DNA of 64,000 bases from Mycobacterium sp. shizuoka-1 (GTDB taxonomy: Bacteria; Actinomycetota; Actinomycetes; Mycobacteriales; Mycobacteriaceae), in contig NZ_BEWG01000104.1 of NCBI RefSeq assembly GCF_002723835.1, forward strand, positions 78,126 through 142,125. The letters are read 5' to 3'. A program made the translations under genes and the position numbers. Shown piece after piece: positions 58,057 to 64,000 of this stretch. How positions within the stretch are numbered: the first letter of the stretch is position 1; each line of letters starts with the position of its first letter. Below the pieces are notes generated by a model. It ran no database searches and was not told where the DNA came from. It saw nothing but the letters and a program-made list of their open reading frames with translations.

Positions 58057-58938
58057 CCGCAGGCTCAGCGCCGCCATCAACAGCACCCGGGCCTGACTGC
58101 TGCGCAGCTGCGGCACCAGCACCGCCCCCGCGCCGACCAGGTCGTGGCCCGGCCCGTACAGCGCGGCGGTGCGTCCCCACGGCACCCGGGTGGTCACCGC
58201 GACGGCCACCCCGCGAGCCGACGCCCGCCGCACCGCCTCGACCACCGGGGCGCCGGCATTGCCCGCTCCCGCCGCCTCGACGACCAGCCCGGCCGCCCCG
58301 GCGTCGACGAGGGCGTCGATCGCGGTCCCGTCCGCGCCGGGGTAGGCCGCCACGATGTCCACCCTGGGGGTCTGCGTGGCCGCGCCCAGGTACGCCCGCG
58401 GCTTGTCCCCGGTCAGGCTGACCACGCCGTCCTCGACGCGGCCCACCGGCGGGGGCCCGCCGAACAGGTCGGCCTCGCCCACCTTGGTCGTGCCCAGCGG
58501 CGCCCGCACCCACCCGGCGAAACAGATCAGCACGCCGAGGTCCCGGGCGAGCGGGCCGGCCGCCACCGCCAGCGCGTCGCGCAGATTGCCCGGCCCGTCG
58601 GCGTCCGGCGCGTCGGCCGGGCGTGCCGCCCCGGTCACCACCACCGGTGCCGTCCCGCCGTAGGTGAGTTCCAGCCAGAGCGCGGTCTCTTCCAGCGTGT
58701 CGGTGCCGTGGGTGACCACGACGCCGTCGGCCGCCAGGGCGGCGTCGGTGACCGCGGCGCCGATGCGCAGCCATTCGGCCGGGGTGAGCTGGGAACTGTC
58801 CAGGGTGAACAGGTCGATGACCCGCACGTCGAGCCCGGCGGCCAGTTCGGCGCCGCCGTGCACGGGCCGCAGCACACCCTCGCTGTCGGCGCTGGTAGAG
58901 ATCGTCCCGCCGGTGGTGACGACGGCAAGTCGAGGCAT
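58021..58938 (-). CDS. ansA: L-asparaginase
   Basis: A 305-residue asparaginase that hydrolyses asparagine to aspartate and ammonia. The two catalytic threonine regions are TTGGTISTSAD (about residues 8-18) and VVTHGTDTLEETALWLELTYGG, and TGAARPADAPDADGPGNL is conserved. No signal peptide is seen, although M. tuberculosis AnsA is exported in some reports. ATG 58936-58938 is chosen; the open frame extends further upstream but without homology. Equivalent of Rv1538c, convergent with dinX. Confidence 0.92.
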   Translation of the reverse strand: MPRLAVVTTGGTISTSADSEGVLRPVHGGAELAAGLDVRVIDLFTLDSSQLTPAEWLRIGAAVTDAALAADGVVVTHGTDTLEETALWLELTYGGTAPVVVTGAARPADAPDADGPGNLRDALAVAAGPLARDLGVLICFAGWVRAPLGTTKVGEADLFGGPPPVGRVEDGVVSLTGDKPRAYLGAATQTPRVDIVAAYPGADGTAIDALVDAGAAGLVVEAAGAGNAGAPVVEAVRRASARGVAVAVTTRVPWGRTAALYGPGHDLVGAGAVLVPQLRSSQARVLLMAALSLRLPVADVIARWG

Positions 58939-58966
58939 GCCCAAGAGACTAGGGAATGATGGGGGG

Positions 58967-59533
58967 GTGACCGACGAAACCAGGCCCACAACCGAGTCGC
59001 CGCGGCGGCTGCGGCTGTTGTTGTCGGTGGCGGGCGTGGTGCTGGCCCTCGACGTGATCACCAAAGTGCTCGCGGTGCGGTGGCTGACGCCCGGGCAACC
59101 GGTGTCGATCATCGGCGACACGGTCACCTGGACGCTGGTCCGCAACTCCGGCGCCGCGTTCTCGATGGCCACCGGCTACACCTGGGTGCTGACGCTGGTC
59201 GCGACCGGCGTGGTGGTGGGCATCATCTGGATGGGCCGGCGGCTGGTGTCGCCGTGGTGGGCGCTGGGCCTGGGGATGATCCTCGGCGGCGCGCTGGGCA
59301 ACCTGGTCGACCGGTTCTTCCGCTCACCCGGCCCGCTGCGCGGGCACGTCGTCGACTTCCTGTCCATCGGCTGGTGGCCGGTGTTCAACGTGGCCGACCC
59401 GGCGGTCGTCGGCGGCGCCATCCTGCTGGTCGGCCTGTCGCTGTTCGGCTACGACTTCGACAGCACGGGCCGGCGGACCGGTGCGAAAGCCGACCAGCCG
59501 GACACGACCGACGACAGGGCCGAGACGGCCTGA
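58967..59533 (+). CDS. lspA: Lipoprotein signal peptidase LspA
   Basis: A 188-residue membrane aspartic protease that removes signal peptides from prolipoproteins. Four membrane helices are visible, with motifs ALDVITKVLAV, RNSGAAFSMATGY and GNLVDRFFRSP, and the second catalytic Asp in FNVADPAVV. The C-terminal tail is charged (AKADQPDTTDDRAETA), as is common in actinobacteria. GTG 58967 lies after a G-run. Its stop TGA overlaps the ATG of rluD, as in Rv1539-Rv1540. Confidence 0.94.
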   Translation: MTDETRPTTESPRRLRLLLSVAGVVLALDVITKVLAVRWLTPGQPVSIIGDTVTWTLVRNSGAAFSMATGYTWVLTLVATGVVVGIIWMGRRLVSPWWALGLGMILGGALGNLVDRFFRSPGPLRGHVVDFLSIGWWPVFNVADPAVVGGAILLVGLSLFGYDFDSTGRRTGAKADQPDTTDDRAETA

Positions 59534-60459
59534 TGGCGGAGCGGTCGATGCCGGTACCCGAGGGGTTGGCCGGTATGCGTGTCGACGCGGGTCTGGCGCG
59601 GCTGCTGGGCTTGTCGCGCACCGCGGCGGCCGCGATCGCCGAGGACGGCGGCGTCGAACTCGACGGTGCCCCGGCCGGCAAGTCCGATCGGCTGGAAGCC
59701 GGCGCCTGGCTGCATGTGCGCATCCCCGAAGAGGCGCCGCCGCCGGAGAACACGCCCGTCGAGATCGAGGGCATGACGATCCTGTACTCCGATGCCGACA
59801 TCGTCGCGATCGACAAACCGCCGGGGGTGGCCGCGCACGCGACGGTCGGCTGGCACGGGCCGACCGTGCTGGGCGGGCTGGCCGCGGCGGGTTTCCGGAT
59901 CAGCACCTCCGGCATCCACGAACGCCAGGGCATCGTGCACCGTCTCGATGTCGGCACCTCTGGTGTCATGGTGGTCGCGCTGTCCGAGCGGGCCTACACC
60001 CTGCTCAAAAGGGCGTTCAAGCAGCGCACCGTCGACAAGCGCTATCACGCTGTGGTGCAAGGCCATCCGGATCCGTCCAGCGGCACGATCGACGCACCGA
60101 TCGGCCGCCACCGCGGTCACGACTGGAAATTCGCCGTCACCGAGACCGGACGGCACAGCATCACCCACTACGACACCCTGGAGATGTTCAGGGCGGCAAG
60201 CCTTCTCGACATCCATCTGGAGACGGGCCGGACCCATCAGATCCGGGTGCACTTCGCCGCGCTGCACCATCCGTGTGCGGGGGATCTGACCTATGGTGCG
60301 GATCCGGTGCTGGCCAAACGGCTCGGGCTGCAGCGACAGTGGTTGCACGCCCGGTCGCTGTCCTTCGCGCACCCTGCCGACGGTAGGCACTTCGAGGTCA
60401 CCGCGCCGTACCCGGCTGACCTGCAGCACGCCCTGGACGTGCTGCGCACCGAATCGTGA
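59533..60459 (+). CDS. rluD: RluD-type RNA pseudouridine synthase
   Basis: A 308-residue pseudouridine synthase. An S4 domain at about residues 15-70 (RVDAGLARLLGLSRTAAAAIAEDGGVELDGAP) precedes the catalytic domain, with the active-site Asp in VHRLDVGTSGVMV and the LETGRTHQIRVHFAALHHPCAGD block. RluD-class enzymes modify 23S rRNA helix 69. Translationally coupled to lspA (overlapping TGATG), and its own stop overlaps the next GTG by four bases. Confidence 0.93.
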   Translation: MAERSMPVPEGLAGMRVDAGLARLLGLSRTAAAAIAEDGGVELDGAPAGKSDRLEAGAWLHVRIPEEAPPPENTPVEIEGMTILYSDADIVAIDKPPGVAAHATVGWHGPTVLGGLAAAGFRISTSGIHERQGIVHRLDVGTSGVMVVALSERAYTLLKRAFKQRTVDKRYHAVVQGHPDPSSGTIDAPIGRHRGHDWKFAVTETGRHSITHYDTLEMFRAASLLDIHLETGRTHQIRVHFAALHHPCAGDLTYGADPVLAKRLGLQRQWLHARSLSFAHPADGRHFEVTAPYPADLQHALDVLRTES

Positions 60460-61358
60460 CGGACGCCAAACCCGTCACCAAGAACGGCGGCCTGCTCTAC
60501 GGCATCGGCGCCTACGGATCCTGGGGCTTGTTCCCGGCGTTCTTCCCGTTGCTGAAACCCGCCGGCGCGCTGGAGGTGCTGGCTCACCGCATCGTCTGGA
60601 CACTGGTCCTGATGGCCGGGGTGGTGGTGGCCATGCGCAAGCTGCCGGAGCTGCGCGCGATCACCGGGCGCACCTGGTTGCTGCTGGTCTGCGCGTCGGC
60701 GTTGGTCTCGGGCAACTGGGTCATCTACGTCTACGCCGTGAACAACGGTCACGTGGTCGACGCCGCGCTGGGCTACTTCATCAATCCCTTGGTCAGCGTG
60801 CTACTCGGGGTGCTGATCTTCTCCGAGCGGCTCAACCGGGCTCAGCTGGTGGCGCTGCTGATCGCGCTGGCGGCGGTGGTGTTGCTGGGCATCGAGGTCG
60901 GCGGCCCACCGTTCATCGCGCTGGGGCTGGCCTTCACCTTCGGCCTCTACGGCGCGGTCAAGAAGGTGGTGCCCACCGATCCGCGGCTCAGCGTCGGCCT
61001 GGAGGCGGCGATCGCGGCGCCGTTCGCGATCGTGTACATCGTGGTGCTGCAACTGTCCGGGCATGGCCAGTTCACCACCAACGGGGTGGGCCACATCGTG
61101 TTGATGGTGCTGTCCGGCCCGATCACCGCGATCCCGCTGCTGCTGTTCGCCGCGGCCGCCCAGCGGCTGCCGTTGGTGACCCTCGGACTGCTGATGTATC
61201 TGACCCCGGCCATGCAGATGACCTGGGGCGTGGTGGTGGCCCACGAGCCGATGCCGCCGGCCCGCTGGGTCGGTTTCGAGCTGATCTGGCTGGCCCTGTT
61301 GGTGTTCAGCGGCGACGCGCTGCGGCGGGCACGTCAGCCTGCGCCCACCCCGAGCTGA
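60456..61358 (+). CDS. rarD: EamA/RarD-family membrane transporter
   Basis: A 300-residue permease with ten predicted membrane helices of the DMT superfamily. The opening LLYGIGAYGSWGLFPAFFPLLKPAGALEVLAHRIVWTL is typical of RarD, as is GYFINPLVSVLLGVLIFSERLN. Substrate unknown; related proteins move amino acids or other small metabolites. GTG 60456 overlaps the rluD stop. The 3' end overlaps the convergent pyruvyl-transferase gene by 25 bases. The symbol reflects family only. Confidence 0.85.
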   Translation: MTDAKPVTKNGGLLYGIGAYGSWGLFPAFFPLLKPAGALEVLAHRIVWTLVLMAGVVVAMRKLPELRAITGRTWLLLVCASALVSGNWVIYVYAVNNGHVVDAALGYFINPLVSVLLGVLIFSERLNRAQLVALLIALAAVVLLGIEVGGPPFIALGLAFTFGLYGAVKKVVPTDPRLSVGLEAAIAAPFAIVYIVVLQLSGHGQFTTNGVGHIVLMVLSGPITAIPLLLFAAAAQRLPLVTLGLLMYLTPAMQMTWGVVVAHEPMPPARWVGFELIWLALLVFSGDALRRARQPAPTPS

Positions 61359-62368
61359 CGGCGCAGCGCCGCGTACTCGGAGTCCAGCTGGCTGCGCAGC
61401 CGGTCGACGGCGGCGCGCTTGGAGGCCCGGATCGCGGCGGCATCGGCGAGCAGCTCCAGCACCCGGTCGACGACCTTGGTTCCGGTGACCGCATCGGTGC
61501 GGATCAGCGATCGCTCGTCGTCGATGGACAGCGCGAAATCGCGGCACTTCGGTTGGTACTCCAGCGACACCACCGGGGTGTCGGACAGGGCCGCCAGGAT
61601 CCCGGCATGCAGGCGGCAGACGATGGCCGCCGAACACTGCGCGAACTCCCGTGCGGCCGCTGCGGCGTCGGCGGGCAGCAGGATGTCGGCGGGCACGTCG
61701 CGCAACGCCACCTCCACCCATTTTCGGTCGCCGGGGTTCATCAGGATGCCGACGAACCGGTGACCCCGGCCCGCCAGTTCCCGCACCGCGCCGGCGACCT
61801 GCTCGGCGACCCCGGCCGGGTCGTGCCCCCACAGATCGTCGCCGTAACCGAGGTTCACCCCGATCAGGCCGTCGGAGACCGGCACCTCGGGGCGAGGCAG
61901 GATCAGCGCCGGATCGCCGGTGACCTGGGCGGTCAACCCGATGTCGGCGAGCAGTTCGACGCTGCGGGGCCCGCGCACCGACACCGAGTCGAAGTCGGCC
62001 AGGATCGGCGCCCATTTGGACAGCTCTCCGCGCTGCGACCCGCTGCCGCGGCCGGTGTAGCCGGGATCCTGGACCCCGACGCCGATCGCGTATTTGCCGT
62101 TGTTCTTGGTGACCGCCAGGCCGATCCTGGCCAGCAGCCGGAAGTACCGCACCCCGACCAGTGTTCCGCCGCCCATCACCAGGGTGCTGGGCCGGCGGGC
62201 CCGTTCGATCGCGGCGGCGGGCGGGAAGACGAACTCGTGCGGCAGGCGGGGGATGTCGTGGAAGACCACACCGGGCAGCTGTGAGCGGACCGCGTCGTAG
62301 ATCGCGTCGTCGCCGAGATTGTCCTTCTCGTGGAAGCCCAAGTAGGCGACCGTCGCGTCTTGGCTCAC
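61334..62368 (-). CDS. Polysaccharide pyruvyl transferase family protein
   Basis: A 344-residue protein of the CsaB/PssT family, which add ketal pyruvate to sugars. The N-terminus VAYLGFHEKDNLGDDAIYDAV, the Rossmann-like VMGGGTLVGVRYFRLLARIG, KYAIGVGVQDPGYTG and the C-terminal CSAAIVCRLHAGILAALSDTPVVSLEYQPKCRDF with its conserved RLHAGI are characteristic. Starting at GTG 62366-62368 leaves room for the divergent promoter; ATG 62387-62389 is an alternative but would start within it. Pyruvylated sugars occur in mycobacterial surface glycolipids; the actual target is unknown. Confidence 0.82.
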   Translation of the reverse strand: MSQDATVAYLGFHEKDNLGDDAIYDAVRSQLPGVVFHDIPRLPHEFVFPPAAAIERARRPSTLVMGGGTLVGVRYFRLLARIGLAVTKNNGKYAIGVGVQDPGYTGRGSGSQRGELSKWAPILADFDSVSVRGPRSVELLADIGLTAQVTGDPALILPRPEVPVSDGLIGVNLGYGDDLWGHDPAGVAEQVAGAVRELAGRGHRFVGILMNPGDRKWVEVALRDVPADILLPADAAAAAREFAQCSAAIVCRLHAGILAALSDTPVVSLEYQPKCRDFALSIDDERSLIRTDAVTGTKVVDRVLELLADAAAIRASKRAAVDRLRSQLDSEYAALRRQLGVGAG

Positions 62369-62380
62369 GTGAACCGACCC

Positions 62381-62386
62381 TATACT
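62381..62386 (+). promoter_or_regulatory. -10 element of the gene at 62393, possible leaderless start
   Basis: TATACT is close to the ideal -10 and ends six bases before the ATG, so transcription probably starts at or next to the A of the ATG. Read on the other strand the same bases give TATAGG (62384-62379), which could serve the divergent pyruvyl-transferase gene starting at 62368, so one AT-rich block may work in both directions. Confidence 0.5.
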
Positions 62387-62392
62387 CATCCG

Positions 62393-63628
62393 ATGCCGAG
62401 CACCGCGGTCGACACCGGGAGCAGGCGCGGCTTCTTCGTCACGTTCACGGTGCTGCTGGCGGTGTGGGCGGCGGTGCTGCTGACGATCGCGGTGACCGTG
62501 GTCCCGGACGGGTACTGGTATTCCTATTTCGCCATCGACTACTCGGTGGGCTTCATCCGGCGCGGCCTGGCCGGCGAGATCCTGGGATTGTTCGGGCCGC
62601 AGCACTACTTCGGCGGGCTGGCCGTGCTGCGCTGGATCCCGACGGGCCTGTTCGTCCTCGGCCTGGCCGCGGTGGCCTGGTCGGTGGCGGTCCGGACGGG
62701 TCGCTCGCAGCGCAGGCTGCTGCTGGCGATGCTGATTCCGGTGCTGCCGTTCGGATTCGCGTTCGGCCTGTTCTCCGCCCGCACCGACCTGCTGGGCGGC
62801 GCTGCGCTGGCCGCCTTCGCGGTGGTGCTGACCAGGGTCACCACCACCCGCGCGATCCTGACTGCCAGTGCCGTCTACGGTTCGGTGCTGGCCGTGCTGA
62901 CCCTGATCCACGAAGCCACCCCGTTCCTGTTCGGCCTCGGTGTGCTGGCAGCGCTCACCGTGCTGGCGGACGGGCTGTGCGACAGAGGGTTTCGGGCCGG
63001 CGTCGTGCTCGCGCTGGGCCCCGCCCTCGGCGTTGCCGTGGCGCTGGCGCTGTTCGGCAGGCAGAAGGTGTCGCCGCAACTGTGCCAGCTGGTGCAGCAC
63101 GGGCCGATGAACCATCCGCTGGCCGGCAAACCCACCCTCGGCCAGCTGCTGCGCGGCTTCCACTATTACGTGGACTATCACGACTGGTTCTGCCGGGCGT
63201 TCCTGCCGTTGTTCGACATGAGTTTCGCCGAGGGGTTGCGCTTCGTCGGCAGCATCGGGGTGGTGGCGCTGGCCGGGTCGACCGTCTACGGCGTGGTGAC
63301 GCTGGTGGTCAGCATGCTGGCGATCGGGCACGTTTCGGGGGTGCCGGTCCGGCGGTTCGGGGCGATCCTGCGCGGGCGGCCGTGGGCGGTGGCGATCGGG
63401 CTGGTGCTGATCCTGCCGGTGTTCGCCACCGGGGTGGACTGGGTTCGGTGGTGGGTCGTCATCGCCTTCGACCTCGGCATCGTGTTCCTGCTGTACACCG
63501 GGCGCCAGCCCGAGGTCGACCAGCCGCCGACCCGGCGCACGCTGGTGGTCTTCGCGGTCGGGGCGATCCTGTTGGCGGTGATCCCGATCGGCATCATCCC
63601 CGGCTTCGGCGCGCCGGTCCCGATGTGA
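62393..63628 (+). CDS. Multi-pass membrane protein of unknown function
   Basis: A 411-residue integral membrane protein with about nine to ten hydrophobic segments. It begins with a cytoplasmic tail then FFVTFTVLLAVWAAVLLTIAVTVV; recognisable loops are YWYSYFAIDYSVGFIRRGLAGEILGLFG and HPLAGKPTLGQLLRGFHYYVDYHDWF. The early loop with acidic DYSVGFIRRGL recalls polytopic sugar-transferase-like proteins, but I cannot assign it to a family. Divergent from a pyruvyl transferase and followed by a membrane-anchored protein, so an envelope polysaccharide role is likely but inferred. Confidence 0.7.
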   Translation: MPSTAVDTGSRRGFFVTFTVLLAVWAAVLLTIAVTVVPDGYWYSYFAIDYSVGFIRRGLAGEILGLFGPQHYFGGLAVLRWIPTGLFVLGLAAVAWSVAVRTGRSQRRLLLAMLIPVLPFGFAFGLFSARTDLLGGAALAAFAVVLTRVTTTRAILTASAVYGSVLAVLTLIHEATPFLFGLGVLAALTVLADGLCDRGFRAGVVLALGPALGVAVALALFGRQKVSPQLCQLVQHGPMNHPLAGKPTLGQLLRGFHYYVDYHDWFCRAFLPLFDMSFAEGLRFVGSIGVVALAGSTVYGVVTLVVSMLAIGHVSGVPVRRFGAILRGRPWAVAIGLVLILPVFATGVDWVRWWVVIAFDLGIVFLLYTGRQPEVDQPPTRRTLVVFAVGAILLAVIPIGIIPGFGAPVPM

Positions 63629-63655
63629 GGCAACGAGAAACAGATCGAGGAGCAC

Positions 63656-64000
63656 ATGCCCGACTACTCCCCACGTAACCGTAAGGTCCTGATCGCCATC
63701 GTGGCGGCACTGGCCGCGGCGGCGATCGTGGTGCCGGTTCTCGGAGTGATGCTCTCGCCGCTGTTCAACCAGCACAAGCAAGAGCAATTCGACAACGCAC
63801 TCACCACGACCACCACGACGCCGCCGCCGCTGACCATCAAGCCGCTGGCGTTGCGTTCGGTCAACGGGGCCTACGTGGTGCGGCCAGGGGATTGCGACCC
63901 GCCGCCGCCGACCCCGCCGGAGGCGCCGCTGCGGATCTGCGACATTCTCAAATCCGCGGTGTTCGACCTGGGGCCGGAGGTGCTGACCCTGCAGTTGGTC
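63656..64000 (+). CDS. Membrane-anchored extracytoplasmic protein, 5' part only
   Basis: The gene begins at ATG 63656 with GAGGAG just upstream and runs off the right edge after 115 codons. Basic MPDYSPRNRKVLI is followed by one hydrophobic helix (LIAIVAALAAAAIVVPVLGVML), then a Thr-rich stretch (TTTTTTPPP) and PLRICDILKSAVFDLGPEVLTLQLV. This is the layout of a signal-anchored protein with an extracytoplasmic domain. Thr/Pro-rich linkers after an anchor often mark O-glycosylated or wall-spanning regions. The family cannot be named from this part. Confidence 0.7.
   Translation, partial: MPDYSPRNRKVLIAIVAALAAAAIVVPVLGVMLSPLFNQHKQEQFDNALTTTTTTPPPLTIKPLALRSVNGAYVVRPGDCDPPPPTPPEAPLRICDILKSAVFDLGPEVLTLQLV

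Noticed and set aside
63783..63840. Thr-codon and Pro-codon run that looks like a simple repeat
   Set aside because: It is in frame within the partial gene and encodes a Thr/Pro linker after a membrane anchor, so it is better explained as coding.

Overview
The window is a chromosomal segment of a mycobacterium, most likely an environmental or fast-growing species (Mycolicibacterium type). GC content is high, GTG starts and stop/start overlaps are frequent, and gene order closely follows the Mycobacterium tuberculosis interval Rv1456c to Rv1540. Differences from M. tuberculosis include SufB without an intein, no mazEF4 pair between mutB and the MeaB GTPase gene, and a large polyketide/acyltransferase/glycosyltransferase island between lipL and ileS. 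All names rest on reading the translated proteins and on remembered family knowledge; no database search was run.

Layout. 0-5 kb: start of ctaA (heme A synthase, cut by the window edge), a TetR regulator divergent from a DAPG-hydrolase-like gene with two matching operator palindromes between them, then an ABC exporter pair and the mannosyltransferase mptB on the minus strand. 5-11.3 kb: the SUF iron-sulfur assembly operon sufR-B-D-C-S-U-T, with a SufR operator covering the sufR start codon. 11.3-15.6 kb: Old-yellow-enzyme-like oxidoreductase, thioredoxin, enoyl-CoA hydratase, ABC-F protein and a small HTH protein. 15.6-19 kb: aconitase and its AcnR-type repressor on the minus strand, with a recognisable AcnR operator in the acn promoter. 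19-25.3 kb: cell-wall hydrolases RipA and RipB, then moxR1, a DUF58 gene and a VWA gene; a striking 9-bp-phased repeat array lies in front of ripA. 25.3-31 kb: fabG1-inhA-hemH (mycolic acid FAS-II and coproheme/heme synthesis), a conserved unknown gene, NfeD and SPFH membrane proteins, and a TVP38/DedA-like protein. 31-36.5 kb: methylmalonyl-CoA mutase subunits mutA and mutB and their GTPase chaperone meaB. 36.6-37.8 kb: lipL.

37.8-53.3 kb is the accessory part. A roughly 1-kb, relatively AT-rich non-coding stretch precedes a MAS/Pks5-type polyketide synthase (KS-AT-DH-ER-KR-ACP). It is followed by a PapA acyltransferase, two paralogous WS/DGAT-like acyltransferases, and convergently a GAP/Sap-family membrane protein and a GT1 glycosyltransferase. 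This is the composition expected for a lipooligosaccharide or acyl-trehalose type surface glycolipid locus: the PKS would make methyl-branched acyl chains, the acyltransferases would place them on sugar, and the GT and GAP proteins would decorate and help export. No FadD ligase or MmpL transporter is seen inside the window. Beside it sit an XRE-like regulator with a multi-TM protein, divergent from a protein that looks like the C-terminal half of an NRPS condensation domain; these three are the least explained genes here.

53.3-64 kb returns to conserved order: an ultrashort-stem T-box RNA in front of ileS, dinX (DinB-type polymerase IV), ansA, lspA, rluD, a RarD-like permease, then a polysaccharide pyruvyl transferase divergent from a multi-TM protein and an unfinished membrane-anchored extracytoplasmic protein at the right edge. 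No tRNA, rRNA, insertion sequence, prophage or CRISPR array was recognised.
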